From Candidimonas humi (GTDB lineage Bacteria > Pseudomonadota > Gammaproteobacteria > Burkholderiales > Burkholderiaceae_B): a stretch of DNA of 64,000 nucleotides. The notes below the pieces were generated by a model that saw only the letters and a program-made list of their open reading frames with translations, had not been told where the DNA came from and made no database searches. How positions within the stretch are numbered: the first letter of the stretch is position 1; the number at the start of each line of letters is the position of its first letter. The translations under genes and the position numbers were made by a program. The DNA lies in assembly GCF_019166065.1 (NCBI RefSeq), contig NZ_JAHTBN010000013.1:1-64000 (forward strand). Reading direction: 5' to 3'. Shown in pieces: positions 45,911-55,832 of the stretch.

Positions 45911-46762
45911 TCAGGCCCGGCCTTGCGCGGCTTCGTCGACGATAGGGTTGCGCAGCGGAGCGAAGCCGGTGAGCGAGATTTCGCATACATCGCCGGCATG
46001 CATCAGCAGCTTGGGCTCGCGCGCCCAGCCGATGCCGCTGGGCGTGCCGGTGACTATGACGTCGCCCGGCTCGAGCGTGATGGCGTCGCTGAGGACGGAA
46101 ATGAGAGTAGGGACGTCGAAGATCATGGTTTCGGTATTGGCCGACTGCACGACCTTGCCGTTCAGGCGGGTTTCCAGTTGCAGGCCGCGACCGCCCGGCG
46201 GAACTTCGCTCGGGGTCACCAGCTCGGGCCCGAAGCCGCCGGTGGCGTCGAAATTCTTGCCCACCGTCCATTGCGGCGTCAGGAACTGGTATTCGCGCAC
46301 CGAGCCGTCGTTGAACAGGGCATAGCCGCCGACGCAGTCCAGCGCATCGGCCTTGGCGATGTGGCGCCCGCCTTTTTTCAGCACCACCGCCATTTCGCCT
46401 TCGTAGTCCAGGCTGTCGGAGGCCAGGGGCCGGATGATGGGCTGGCCATGGCCCACCAGGCTGGTGTGGTAGCGCGGGAAAATGGTGGGGTACGTGGGCT
46501 GCTCGTACTTGCTTTCCTTGGTGTGGTCGGCGTAGTTCAAGCCGATGCAGAAAATCTTGGTGGGGCGCTCCAGTACTGGCAGGAAAGTGATGTCGCTTTC
46601 CGCGACGAGCCGTCCGCCGGATTGCTTCGATGCATGGGTTTCCAGGTCTACGCCCTCGGCCAGCAGCGATTCCAGCGGCGCATCGCCCAGAATGCGGATT
46701 TTGTCGCCCTCGCGGGTTCCCAGATGTTTCTTGCCTTCGAAGATGAAACGTACGTAGCGCAT
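45911..46762 (-). CDS. Fumarylacetoacetate hydrolase (FAH) family protein
   Basis: 283 residues. FAH motifs: PTKIFCIGLNYADHTKESKYEQP, LDYEGEMAVVLKKGGRHI, NDGSVREYQFLTPQWTVGKNFDATGGFGPELVT, GDVIVTGTPSGIGWAREP. These supply the metal-binding Glu/Glu/Asp site. It leads the operon FAH-VOC-GntR and would process the ring-cleavage product of the VOC dioxygenase. A strong candidate promoter lies at 46880-46908, giving a leader of about 110 nt. Confidence 0.93.
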   Translation of the reverse strand: MRYVRFIFEGKKHLGTREGDKIRILGDAPLESLLAEGVDLETHASKQSGGRLVAESDITFLPVLERPTKIFCIGLNYADHTKESKYEQPTYPTIFPRYHTSLVGHGQPIIRPLASDSLDYEGEMAVVLKKGGRHIAKADALDCVGGYALFNDGSVREYQFLTPQWTVGKNFDATGGFGPELVTPSEVPPGGRGLQLETRLNGKVVQSANTETMIFDVPTLISVLSDAITLEPGDVIVTGTPSGIGWAREPKLLMHAGDVCEISLTGFAPLRNPIVDEAAQGRA

Positions 46763-46879
46763 GGGTGTTTACCTGTGTCTATGGATTGGATGGAAAGTGG
46801 GCGGGGCAGCGCTCGGCTGCCGCGGCGGCGGGTTCGAGCCCGGGCGCGTGCCCGGCGGCCTGCTGATATCGTCCGGAAC

Positions 46880-46926
46880 ATTCTAAGTAAAAAAATATAC
46901 AAAAACAATATTTATATATTTATTTA
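46880..46926 (-). promoter_or_regulatory. Strong candidate promoter with AT-rich UP element for the FAH-VOC-GntR operon
   Basis: On the minus strand TTGTTT (46903-46908) is followed after exactly 17 bp by TAGAAT (46880-46885). The DNA behind the -35 (46909-46926) is almost pure A/T, like an UP element. The whole 47-bp island contrasts with the GC-rich surroundings. Confidence 0.6.
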
Positions 46927-46996
46927 ACGGCCCTATCGAACCCTGGACGGGGCGGCCGCAGCCTGCGCTGGTGCTGCACGGCTTCGCGTTCCTTGC

Positions 46997-47002
46997 TAGA
47001 AT
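46997..47002 (+). promoter_or_regulatory. -10 element of the tRNA promoter
   Basis: TAGAAT 52 bp before the tRNA, with a weak -35 CTGCAC at 46974-46979 (17-bp spacing). Confidence 0.4.
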
Positions 47003-47053
47003 GGCGAGCTCAGCGCGGAAAGGGTGCCCACGGGCTACGCCCATCCTGCGTTT

Positions 47054-47132
<79 letters not shown>

Positions 47133-47453
47133 TATTTACTTAGCAATATCAGTATCTTGAAGCCGCCACTTGCGCGGCTTTTTTCTTGTTTGCTTGCTGC
47201 TGCTGCGGCCAGAATGCGACCGGCCGCGCGAGGCTGGCCAATCGCGGGCTGCCCATCCGGGGAAAAACGGTAAGCAAATCTTCAGCTCCCACGCTTGATG
47301 TATTGCGGCGTGTATCATGCGCGGAAAAGTGGGACGGAACACCTGCGCAAGACTGCCGGCATTGCCGGCAGGCATGGCATAGCGCCGCTCCCGCTCCGAC
47401 ACATGCCCTGCGCGGCGCCTGGCCGCGGCGGCACGCACTGGGGAAAGAACAAG
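47133..47453. other. Region between the tRNA and the alpha-2-macroglobulin gene
   Basis: 321 bp. Begins with the terminator at 47160-47184; the rest is GC-rich with no supported gene. In-frame extension of the downstream gene back to 47295 lacks signal-peptide character. Confidence 0.4.
47160..47184 (+). terminator. Rho-independent terminator after the tRNA
   Basis: AAGCCGC (47160-47166) pairs with GCGGCTT (47174-47180) around a 7-nt loop, followed by T to 47184. Confidence 0.8.
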
Positions 47454-50400
47454 ATGCTGGGACTGCGCATGCTGGCTCGAACACCGCGTCGACCGCGGGC
47501 TTTTGGACTGTCGCCGCGGCGCGGAGGCGGGCACGGCGGCAAGAGCGCATGGGCGTCCCGCCTGCTGGCTTTCGGGCTGTTGTGGGCGGCTTCGGGCGCC
47601 TGGGCGGCTCAGGTCGCGCAGTTTTTTCCGCAGGGCACCGTGGCGCGGGTGGAAAGCGTCAAGGTCTCTTTCGATGCCCCGGTGGTGGCCTTCGGCAGCG
47701 CCCAGGCGCCCGCGCCCTTCGACCTGCAGTGCGACGATGCCTCGGTCGCCGGCAGCGGACGCTGGCTGGATGCGCGCCGCTGGACTTATGTCTTTACGCA
47801 TCCGCCCGGCCCGGGCGTGCAATGCCAGGCCAAGTTGCGGCCCGATTTCCGCGCCCTGGACGGCAAGCCGCTGTCGGGCCGCACGCAGTTCTCTTTTGCC
47901 ACCGGCGGCCCGGTGGTGCTGTCGGTGCGCCCCGACGCCAATGTCATCGACGAAGACCAGGTCTTCATCGTGCGCTTCAACGGCGCGGTCAAGCCCGAGT
48001 CGGTGCAGGCCGGCACATGGTGCCTGGCCCAGGGCCTGGGCGAGGCGATACCGGTGCGCCTGGTCGGCGGCGAGCAGCGCAAGACCATACTCAAGGCCGC
48101 CTATATAGACAAGGATTCATGGAACGACGCAGCCATACAGGTGCTGCAGTGCAAGCGGCGCCTGCCGCCGCAGGCCAAGTTCCAACTGCGCGTGGGGCCG
48201 GGCGTGCAGGCCGTGTCCGGCGTGGCCTCGACGCAGGCCGCGGTTTCCAACTATACGGTGCGCCCGCCGTTCAAGGCCACCTTCAGTTGCCAGCGCGAGA
48301 ACGCCCGGGCGGCGTGCACGCCGGTATTGCCCATCAGCCTGGATTTCAATGCCAATCTCTCGTATGCCGATGCGCAGAAGATACGCCTGAAGACGCCCGC
48401 CGGCGAGCGCAGCCCCGTGCCCGACGAGCAGTCGGCGCACGAAGGCCTGACGATGGGCGTGCGCTTTGCCGGGCCGTTCCCGGAAAACGCGCAGATGAGC
48501 ATCGAACTGCCGGCCGGTCTCAAGGACGACGCCGGGCGGCCGCTGTCCAATGCCTCCGAGTTTCCGCTGCAAGTGCGCACTGCGGCGTTTCCGCCGCTGG
48601 TGAAATTCGCGGCCGCGCCCTTTGGGGTGATCGAGCGCTTCGCCAATGCGCCGCAGGGCGGGTCGGACGACGACTATCCGGCGGCGGTGCCGCTGACGCT
48701 GCGCAGCGTCGAGCAGGACTTGGCTGCGCGCGACCTGAAGGTGCCGGCGGGAACGGTCAGCGATTACGAGCCGCAAAGCGACGTCGATGTGCTGCACTGG
48801 TATGCGCGCATGCGCCGCCTCAACGAGGCGAGCTGGTCCCCGGCGCAGTTGCGCGCCATTATGGCGGACCAGGAGCCGCAGCCCGATAAGGCTGCCTCGA
48901 CCGACATGCGCGAACTGCCCGTGATAGAGGGCTTGCCGGGAGTGCGCACGCTGGCGCTGCCGCAGCCCGAGAAGGGCGCGACCCGGCCCTTCGAGGTAAT
49001 AGGCGTGCCGGTCGCGCCAGGCTTCCATGTGCTGGAAGTGAAGTCGGCGCGGCTGGGCGCGGCACTGATCGCGCCCGAAAAGCCCATGTATGTGCGCACG
49101 TCCGCGCTGGTCACGAATCTGGCGGTGCACCTGAAACGCGGCCGTGACGATACCCTGGTGTGGGTCACCACGCTGGACCAGGGCAAAGTGGTGCCTGATG
49201 CCGCGGTCGCGGTGCGCGATTGTTCCGGCCATTTGCTGGCCGAGGGCAAGACCGATGCCCAAGGAGTGTGGCACGACCTGGAGGCGCTGCACGCCCAGAG
49301 CTACTGCCGCGACACCGGCCTGAGCGGCCTGTTCGTCACCGCCCGCATTCCGGCCGGCCACCCGCTGGCGCGCGGCAAGGCCGATTTCGCCTTCGTGTTT
49401 TCGGACTGGGATCAAGGCATCGAGTCGTGGCGTTTCAACGTGCCCACCGATACCAGCCCCAGGCCCACCGTGGCGGCGCATACCGTGTTCGACCGCACGC
49501 TGCTGCGGGTCGGCGAGACGGTGTCGATGAAGCATTTCATACGCGAGCTGACGCGCGGCGGCATGAAGGTGCCGGATGATGCCGATCTTCCAGATACTTT
49601 GTTGATACAGCATTCCGGATCCGGACAGGAATACCGGCAGAGCCTGCATTGGGTGCATACGCCCGGCGGGGGCGCCTACGCGCAATCCAGCTTCGCCATT
49701 CCTCCGGCCGCCAAGCAGGGCGAGTACGGCGTCAGCCTGGTGCGTTCGGGCAAGGGTCGCGGCGCGCAGTCGCGGCGCTGGTTCAGCGGCATGTTCCGGG
49801 TCGAGTCGTTCAAGCTGCCGGTGCTCACCGGTAGCCTGAAGATCAGCGACGACAAGGGCGCTACGACGCTGGTGGCGCCGTCGCGGCTGGCCGCCGATGT
49901 GCAATTGGCCTATGTATCAGGTGGCCCGGCGGGCCAACTTCCGGTCAGCCTGTCGGGCGTGGCGCGCTACAGATCCGTAAGCTTCCCGGGCTACGAAGAC
50001 TATTCCTTCTACCCCCCGCGGCCGGTGTCCACGGCCGAGCAGAACGGCGAGCCGGATGCGGAATCGGCCGACGAGTCGCAAACCCTGTTCCTGAACAAGC
50101 GGCGGCTGGTGCTGGATGCGCAGGGAGGCGGGCGTCTGGACATCGATGCCTTGCCGGCGTTCGACCGTCCCAAGGATCTAGTGTTCGAGGCCAGTTTTGC
50201 CGACCCGAACGGTGAGATCCAGACCTTGTCGCAGACGGTGCCGGTATGGCCCGCCGCGGTGCTGGCAGGCATCCGGGCCGATGACTGGGTGCAGGCGGGC
50301 AAGCCCGTGGGCGTGCGCACCGTGGCGCTGGACACCGCCGGCCGGCCGCAGGCCGGCGCGGCGATCACCGTGCAGGCGCGGCGCATCATGACTTATTCGG

Positions 50401-53400
50401 CCCGCAAGCGCATGGTGGGCGGCTATTACAGCTATGACAATCACACCGAGGTGCAGCAACTGGGCACGGTGTGCCAGGGCAAGACCGACGCGCGCGGCGA
50501 GTTCCGCTGCTCGGCGCAGGTAAAGGGGCCGGGGTCTATCGAGCTGGTGGCCAGCGTGACCGACGCCCAGGGCAGGGTCGCGCGCGCCGGGGCCTCGACC
50601 TGGGTGCTGGGCGCCGACGAGCTCTGGTTCGGTGGCCAGAACGACGACCGTATCGACATCATTCCGGAAAAGAAAAGCTACCGGCCCGGGGAAACCGCGA
50701 GCTTCCAGGTGCGCATGCCGTTTCGTGAGGCCACGGCGCTGGTCGCGGTGGAACGCGAAGGCGTGCTGGACACGCGGGTAGTGCATCTGCAGGGCAATAA
50801 TCCCACGGTCCGCTTGCCCGTGCAGGCGCAGTGGGGGCCGAATGTCTATGTGTCCGTGCTGGCGTTGCGCGGCCGCTTGCGCGAGGTGCCGTGGTATTCG
50901 TTCTTCACCTGGGGCTGGCGCCAGCCGCGGGCCTGGTATCGCCAGTACTCGCAGCACGACCGCGAGCCCTATCAACCGGCCACGGCCTTGATCGACTTGT
51001 CCAAGCCCGCGTTCCGCTACGGCCTGGCCGAGATCAAGGTGTCCGACAGCCGTGAACAACTGGTGGTCAAGGTAAGCACCGACAAGAAGACCTACCAGGT
51101 GCGCGGCAAGGCGCAGGTGTCTATACAGGTGAGCCTGCCCGACGGCAGCCCGGCGGCCAACGGCGAGGTGGCTTTTGCCGCCGTCGACCAGGCGCTGCTG
51201 GAACTGATGCCCAACGACAGTTGGGACCTGCTGGGCGCCATGCGCCGGCGGCGCAACTACGGCGTGCAGACCGCTACTGCGCAGATGCAGGTGGTCGGGC
51301 GGCGCCATTACGGCCGCAAGGCCTTGCCCGCTGGCGGTGGAGGCGGTAAGAGTCCGACACGCGAGTTGCTCAATACGCTGCTGCTCTGGAAGCCCGCAGT
51401 GCAACTGGACAAGGACGGCAAGGCCAGCATCACGGTGCCCCTGAACGATGCCATCACGCGCTTCAAGCTGGTGGCGGTGGCCGATTACGGCGCCGAGCGT
51501 TTCGGCACCGGCAGCGCCAGCATCGCCAGCACGCAGGACCTGCAGTTGATTCCGGGCCTGCCGGCGCTGGTGCGCGGCGGCGACCGCTACGAGGCCATGG
51601 TGACCGTGCGCAACACCACGACGCACGCGATGGACGTGGAGGTCCATGCGTCCTATGCGGGTGAACGGAACGCCGCTTCCGGCCCGGGCGCTTCGGCGGG
51701 CCAGCGGCCGCAAGCGGCCAAGGGCCAGGGTCAAGACACGGGCGCCGCGGCCGGCCAGTCGCTGCCCGCGCGCACTGTGCATGTGGCCGCAGGGGCTGCC
51801 GGCATCGTGCATTGGATGCTGCAGGCGCCGCCCGCGCGCGGCACGGGTGCTGCCGAGCAACTGCAATGGGATCTGCAAGCCCGCGAACTGGGCGCCGCGG
51901 CGCCGGCCCGCGATCATTTGCGCATCGCCCAGACACTGATCGCCGCCGTGCCTGTCACGGCCCAGCAAGCCACGCTGCTGGCCGTGGACGCGCAGCATCC
52001 GCCCGTGGCCCTGCCGGTGGCGGTGCCGCCCGGCGCCCTGACCAGCCCCGACGGCCGCGCGCTCGGCGGCCTCGACGTCACGCTGCAGTCCACGCTGGCC
52101 GGAGGCCTGCCCGGCGTGCGGCAATGGTTCGAACGCTATCCATACACCTGCCTGGAACAGCTCACTTCCACCGCGCTGGGCCTGCGCAGCGCGCAGCGCT
52201 GGCAGACCTTGCAGCAGCGGATCGCCAGCTATGTGGACGCGGATGGCCTGCTGAGCTATTTCCCCGGCATGCGCTACGGCAGCGAGGTGCTGACCGCCTA
52301 CGTACTGTCGGCGACCAGCGAGGCGCAGGCGCTGGGCCTGCCCTATAAGCTGCCCGACAATGTCCTGCAGTCCATGCGCCAGGGCCTGTTGGCCTTTGTG
52401 CAAGGCAAGATACAGCGCCGTTCCTGGGCGCCGCAGCGCGATCTCGATGAACGCAAGCTGCTGGCGCTGGAAGCCCTGTCCCGCATCGGCGCGGTTACGC
52501 CCTCGCTGCTGGACAGCATCGCCATCGCGCCCGACCGTTGGCCGACCTCGGCGGTGATCGACTGGCTGGCGGTGCTGCAGCGGGTGCCCGCCATTCCCGG
52601 GCGCGCCGCCAAGCTGCAGAAAGCCACCCAGGTGCTGCGCGCGCGCCTGCTGGATCGCGGCACCGAGATGGTTTTCCCCAATGACCCGGACAACGACTGG
52701 TGGTGGCTGATGGTCAACCCCGAGGTCAACCTGGCCAAGCTGATGCTGACCGTCATCGGCCAGCCCGGCTGGGAACAAGACGTGCCGCGCATGGCGCAAG
52801 GGCTGCTGCATGCGCAGCACCGCGGCGCCTGGAGCACCACCACTGCCAATCTGCTCGGCAGCCTGGCCATCCAGAAGTTCGCGCAGCACTACGAGACCAC
52901 GCCGGTCTCGGGCCGCGTCGGGGTGCGCATGACTACGCAGCCGGCCGGTGCGACGGTGGACTGGAATGCGTTGCCGGCCAAGGACGGCGTGCGTTCCAAA
53001 GAACTGCTCATACCCTGGGCCGCGGCCAGCGACAGCCTGTTGATAGAGCCGCAAGGCAAGGGCCAGGGCTGGGCCACCGTGCGCTCGATGGCCGCGGTGC
53101 CGGTCTCCAGGCCGCTGATGGCGGGCTTTGCCGTTACCCGCAAGGTCAGCGCAGTGTCGCAGGCCAAGCCGGGCGTCTGGTCGCGCGGCGACGTGTACCG
53201 GGTGCAGATCGAGGTCGTTGCCAAGACGCCCGGCACCTGGGTGGTGGTGAACGATCCGGTGCCGGCGGGAGCCACCATACTGGGCAGCGGCCTAGGACGC
53301 GACTCGGCGATTGCCGCGCAGCCTTCGGATGCGGCGGAACAAACGGCCGCGTGGCCCAGCTTCGTGGAGCGCGGTTTCGATTCCTATCGGGCCTATTACG

Positions 53401-53573
53401 AGTATCTGCCGCAAGGCAAGAGCCTGGTGGAATACACCGTGCGGCTCAATACTCCCGGGCAGTTCCAGTTGCCGCCCACGCGCGTCGAGGCGATGTACCA
53501 GCCCGATGTGTTCGGCGTGCTGCCCAATAATCGGCCGCTGGATGTGCAAGTCGGCGCCGATGATGCCCGGTGA
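47454..53573 (+). CDS. Bacterial alpha-2-macroglobulin (YfhM/ECAM-like)
   Basis: 2039-residue periplasmic protease trap, longer than E. coli YfhM (about 1650). The N-terminus has a basic lead of ~30 residues then a hydrophobic core (LLAFGLLWAASGAWA-AQ), a Sec signal without lipobox, so it may be soluble. It contains MG domains and an MG2/A2M region (IALVAVEREGVLDTRVV-like and KPAVQLDKDGKASITVPLNDAITRFKLVAVA). The thioester motif CLEQ lies at residues 1566-1569, the same form as in E. coli ECAM, inside YPYTCLEQLTSTALG. A Gly/Gln/Ala-rich low-complexity insert is at ~1403-1440. GGGGAAAG precedes the ATG. pbpC follows 6 bp later, the classical pairing for coupled envelope defence and repair. Confidence 0.93.
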   Translation: MLGLRMLARTPRRPRAFGLSPRRGGGHGGKSAWASRLLAFGLLWAASGAWAAQVAQFFPQGTVARVESVKVSFDAPVVAFGSAQAPAPFDLQCDDASVAGSGRWLDARRWTYVFTHPPGPGVQCQAKLRPDFRALDGKPLSGRTQFSFATGGPVVLSVRPDANVIDEDQVFIVRFNGAVKPESVQAGTWCLAQGLGEAIPVRLVGGEQRKTILKAAYIDKDSWNDAAIQVLQCKRRLPPQAKFQLRVGPGVQAVSGVASTQAAVSNYTVRPPFKATFSCQRENARAACTPVLPISLDFNANLSYADAQKIRLKTPAGERSPVPDEQSAHEGLTMGVRFAGPFPENAQMSIELPAGLKDDAGRPLSNASEFPLQVRTAAFPPLVKFAAAPFGVIERFANAPQGGSDDDYPAAVPLTLRSVEQDLAARDLKVPAGTVSDYEPQSDVDVLHWYARMRRLNEASWSPAQLRAIMADQEPQPDKAASTDMRELPVIEGLPGVRTLALPQPEKGATRPFEVIGVPVAPGFHVLEVKSARLGAALIAPEKPMYVRTSALVTNLAVHLKRGRDDTLVWVTTLDQGKVVPDAAVAVRDCSGHLLAEGKTDAQGVWHDLEALHAQSYCRDTGLSGLFVTARIPAGHPLARGKADFAFVFSDWDQGIESWRFNVPTDTSPRPTVAAHTVFDRTLLRVGETVSMKHFIRELTRGGMKVPDDADLPDTLLIQHSGSGQEYRQSLHWVHTPGGGAYAQSSFAIPPAAKQGEYGVSLVRSGKGRGAQSRRWFSGMFRVESFKLPVLTGSLKISDDKGATTLVAPSRLAADVQLAYVSGGPAGQLPVSLSGVARYRSVSFPGYEDYSFYPPRPVSTAEQNGEPDAESADESQTLFLNKRRLVLDAQGGGRLDIDALPAFDRPKDLVFEASFADPNGEIQTLSQTVPVWPAAVLAGIRADDWVQAGKPVGVRTVALDTAGRPQAGAAITVQARRIMTYSARKRMVGGYYSYDNHTEVQQLGTVCQGKTDARGEFRCSAQVKGPGSIELVASVTDAQGRVARAGASTWVLGADELWFGGQNDDRIDIIPEKKSYRPGETASFQVRMPFREATALVAVEREGVLDTRVVHLQGNNPTVRLPVQAQWGPNVYVSVLALRGRLREVPWYSFFTWGWRQPRAWYRQYSQHDREPYQPATALIDLSKPAFRYGLAEIKVSDSREQLVVKVSTDKKTYQVRGKAQVSIQVSLPDGSPAANGEVAFAAVDQALLELMPNDSWDLLGAMRRRRNYGVQTATAQMQVVGRRHYGRKALPAGGGGGKSPTRELLNTLLLWKPAVQLDKDGKASITVPLNDAITRFKLVAVADYGAERFGTGSASIASTQDLQLIPGLPALVRGGDRYEAMVTVRNTTTHAMDVEVHASYAGERNAASGPGASAGQRPQAAKGQGQDTGAAAGQSLPARTVHVAAGAAGIVHWMLQAPPARGTGAAEQLQWDLQARELGAAAPARDHLRIAQTLIAAVPVTAQQATLLAVDAQHPPVALPVAVPPGALTSPDGRALGGLDVTLQSTLAGGLPGVRQWFERYPYTCLEQLTSTALGLRSAQRWQTLQQRIASYVDADGLLSYFPGMRYGSEVLTAYVLSATSEAQALGLPYKLPDNVLQSMRQGLLAFVQGKIQRRSWAPQRDLDERKLLALEALSRIGAVTPSLLDSIAIAPDRWPTSAVIDWLAVLQRVPAIPGRAAKLQKATQVLRARLLDRGTEMVFPNDPDNDWWWLMVNPEVNLAKLMLTVIGQPGWEQDVPRMAQGLLHAQHRGAWSTTTANLLGSLAIQKFAQHYETTPVSGRVGVRMTTQPAGATVDWNALPAKDGVRSKELLIPWAAASDSLLIEPQGKGQGWATVRSMAAVPVSRPLMAGFAVTRKVSAVSQAKPGVWSRGDVYRVQIEVVAKTPGTWVVVNDPVPAGATILGSGLGRDSAIAAQPSDAAEQTAAWPSFVERGFDSYRAYYEYLPQGKSLVEYTVRLNTPGQFQLPPTRVEAMYQPDVFGVLPNNRPLDVQVGADDAR

Positions 53574-53579
53574 AGTGCG

Positions 53580-55832
53580 ATGACAGCCGCTGATGCGCCG
53601 CGCGGGCCGGCCGGGCGGCGGTCACGCAGGGTAGCGCTGCTTGCAGTGCTGCTAGTCACGCTGGCCGTGCTGGTCCTGGCCTTGGCGATGGGCTTGCGGG
53701 CCGCGGACCGCGACGGCGGCGCCGCGCTGCCCAGCTACCGGCAGGCCAGGCTCGATTACCGGGCTTCGGATGTACGCATCCTCGATCGCCACGGCGCCTT
53801 GCTGGAACGTGTGCGCCTTGATTACCGCGGCCGGCGCGGCGACTGGGTGGATCTGCGCGATATATCCCCGGCGCTGCAGCAAGCCGTGATTCTCTCGGAA
53901 GACCGGCGCTTTTACCAGCATGCGGGGGTGGACTGGATAGCGGCGGCCGCAGCGGCCTGGGGCAATCTCTGGCATACGCGGCGGCGCGGCGCGTCGACTC
54001 TTAGCATGCAACTGGTGGCCATGCTCGAGCCCGGCTATGGCCGCGGGCGCGAAGGGCGCAGTTTGAGGCAGAAGTTCGAGCAGGCCATGCAGGCGCGGCG
54101 GCTCGAGCGGCATTGGAGCAAGCCGCAGATCCTCGAGGCCTACCTCAACCTGGCGGCTTTCCGCGGCGAGCTGGTGGGCGTGGATGCCCTGTCGCGCGTG
54201 TTGTTCGGCAAGCATCCCAGCGGCTTGAACGCGCGCGAGGCTGCGCTGGCCGCGGTGCTGCTGCGCGGGCCCAATGCGTCGCCCGGCGTGCTGCGGCGGC
54301 GCGCCTGCCGCCTGCTCGGCGAAATGGGAGACGGCGGCGAATGCACCGGGCTCGCGGGTTTCGTGCGGCTCAGCCTGGAAAAGGCGGCGGGTCCGCTGGC
54401 CGACACCGACAGCCTGGCGCCGCAGTTTGCGCGCTGGCTGCTGCAGCGTCATCCGGCGGCGGCAGGGCAGTCGCTGGCCACGACCATAGATGGCGGCCTG
54501 CAGCGCTATGTGCTGGACAGCGTGGACCGCAATGTGCGCGCGCTGCGCGAGAGCAATGTGCGCGATGCCGCGGTGGTGGTGCTGGACAATCGCAGCGGCC
54601 AGGTGCTGGCCTACGTCGGTTCCAGCGGGCCCATGCTGTCGCTCACGCCGCAGGTGGACAACGCGCGTTCGCTGCGCCAGGCCGGCTCCACGCTCAAGCC
54701 CTTCCTGTACGCCCAGGCCCTGCAGCAGGAACGCCTGACCGCGGTGTCGCTGCTCGACGATGCGCCGCTGAACCTGCCCACGGGCGGCGGCTTGTATATC
54801 CCGCGCAATTACGACAACCAGTTTTCCGGCTGGGTCAGCGTGCGCACCGCGCTGGCCTCGTCGCTGAACATCCCCGCGGTGCGCACGCTGGTCATGGTCA
54901 CGCCCGATGCCTTCCAGCAACGCCTGCTGCGTCTTGGCCTGCCGCTGGATCACAGTGGCGACTACTACGGCTACAGCCTGGCGCTGGGCAGCGCCGACGT
55001 CACCTTGCTGAGCCTGACCAATGCCTACCGGGCTCTGGCCAATGAAGGCCGCTATTCCGAGGCGCACGTGTTGCCCGGGACGCCGGCCGGGCCCTGGAGC
55101 CGCGTGTACACGCGCGCGGCGGCCTGGGTGGTGGGCGACATACTCTCGGACCGGCACGCGCGCGCCCGCACCTTCGGCATGGACAGCCCCCTGACCACGC
55201 CGTTCTGGACGGCAGTCAAGACCGGCACCAGCAAGGACATGCGCGACAACTGGACGGTAGGATGGTCGCGCCGCTATACAGTGGGAGTGTGGGTAGGCAA
55301 CAGCCACGGCGACAGCATGCGCAAGGTCTCGGGCGTATCGGGCGCCGGCCCCATCTGGCACGATGTCATGGCGCGCCTGGAGTCCGGCGCCAGCGCCAGC
55401 GAGCCCGGCATGCCGCCGGAAGTGAGCCGGCGCCACGTCAGTTTCGACGGCGGTATAGAGCCCGATCGCAGCGACGTATTCATCGGCGACACCGCCATCG
55501 ATCGCGTGAGGCTGCGGGCGCCGCTGGTGCGCGCCGAACCCGTGGCGCTGCGCATTGCCCAGCCGGTGGACGGCACCATCCTGGCGCTCGACCCGGACAT
55601 CCCGCCGCTGAACCAGAAAGTCTGGCTGCGCGCCGCGGGCCTGTCCGGCCAGGCTGCGCAAAACGTGCGCTGGCAGGTGGACGGCAAAGATGTCGGAACC
55701 GGAGCCGAAACGCCCTGGGCGCCATGGCCCGGCCGGCATCGGGTGGAGCTATTGGACGGGAAGGGGCAACTGCGGGATAGCGCCGTCATCGAAGTGCGTG
55801 GCGCCGTGCTGAAACAGGCGGCCGCGCAGTGA
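53580..55832 (+). CDS. pbpC: Penicillin-binding protein 1C (PbpC)
   Basis: 750-residue bifunctional class A PBP. One membrane anchor at ~16-40. Glycosyltransferase (GT51) at ~70-240 with ILSEDRRFYQHAGVDW and GASTLSMQLVAML, including the catalytic Glu. Transpeptidase at ~315-560 with SxxK in GSTLKPFLYA, SxN in SSLNIPAVR and KTG in VKTGTSKDMRDNWTVG. A BiPBP_C domain ends the protein (~660-745). PBP1C typically accompanies type 1 bacterial alpha-2-macroglobulins, as here. Separated from the previous gene by 6 bp, so one operon. Confidence 0.95.
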   Translation: MTAADAPRGPAGRRSRRVALLAVLLVTLAVLVLALAMGLRAADRDGGAALPSYRQARLDYRASDVRILDRHGALLERVRLDYRGRRGDWVDLRDISPALQQAVILSEDRRFYQHAGVDWIAAAAAAWGNLWHTRRRGASTLSMQLVAMLEPGYGRGREGRSLRQKFEQAMQARRLERHWSKPQILEAYLNLAAFRGELVGVDALSRVLFGKHPSGLNAREAALAAVLLRGPNASPGVLRRRACRLLGEMGDGGECTGLAGFVRLSLEKAAGPLADTDSLAPQFARWLLQRHPAAAGQSLATTIDGGLQRYVLDSVDRNVRALRESNVRDAAVVVLDNRSGQVLAYVGSSGPMLSLTPQVDNARSLRQAGSTLKPFLYAQALQQERLTAVSLLDDAPLNLPTGGGLYIPRNYDNQFSGWVSVRTALASSLNIPAVRTLVMVTPDAFQQRLLRLGLPLDHSGDYYGYSLALGSADVTLLSLTNAYRALANEGRYSEAHVLPGTPAGPWSRVYTRAAAWVVGDILSDRHARARTFGMDSPLTTPFWTAVKTGTSKDMRDNWTVGWSRRYTVGVWVGNSHGDSMRKVSGVSGAGPIWHDVMARLESGASASEPGMPPEVSRRHVSFDGGIEPDRSDVFIGDTAIDRVRLRAPLVRAEPVALRIAQPVDGTILALDPDIPPLNQKVWLRAAGLSGQAAQNVRWQVDGKDVGTGAETPWAPWPGRHRVELLDGKGQLRDSAVIEVRGAVLKQAAAQ

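Noticed and set aside
48117-49904. Minus-strand frames of 500-900 residues opposite the alpha-2-macroglobulin gene
   Set aside because: Shadow frames of a GC-rich coding region; composition and lack of motifs argue against them.
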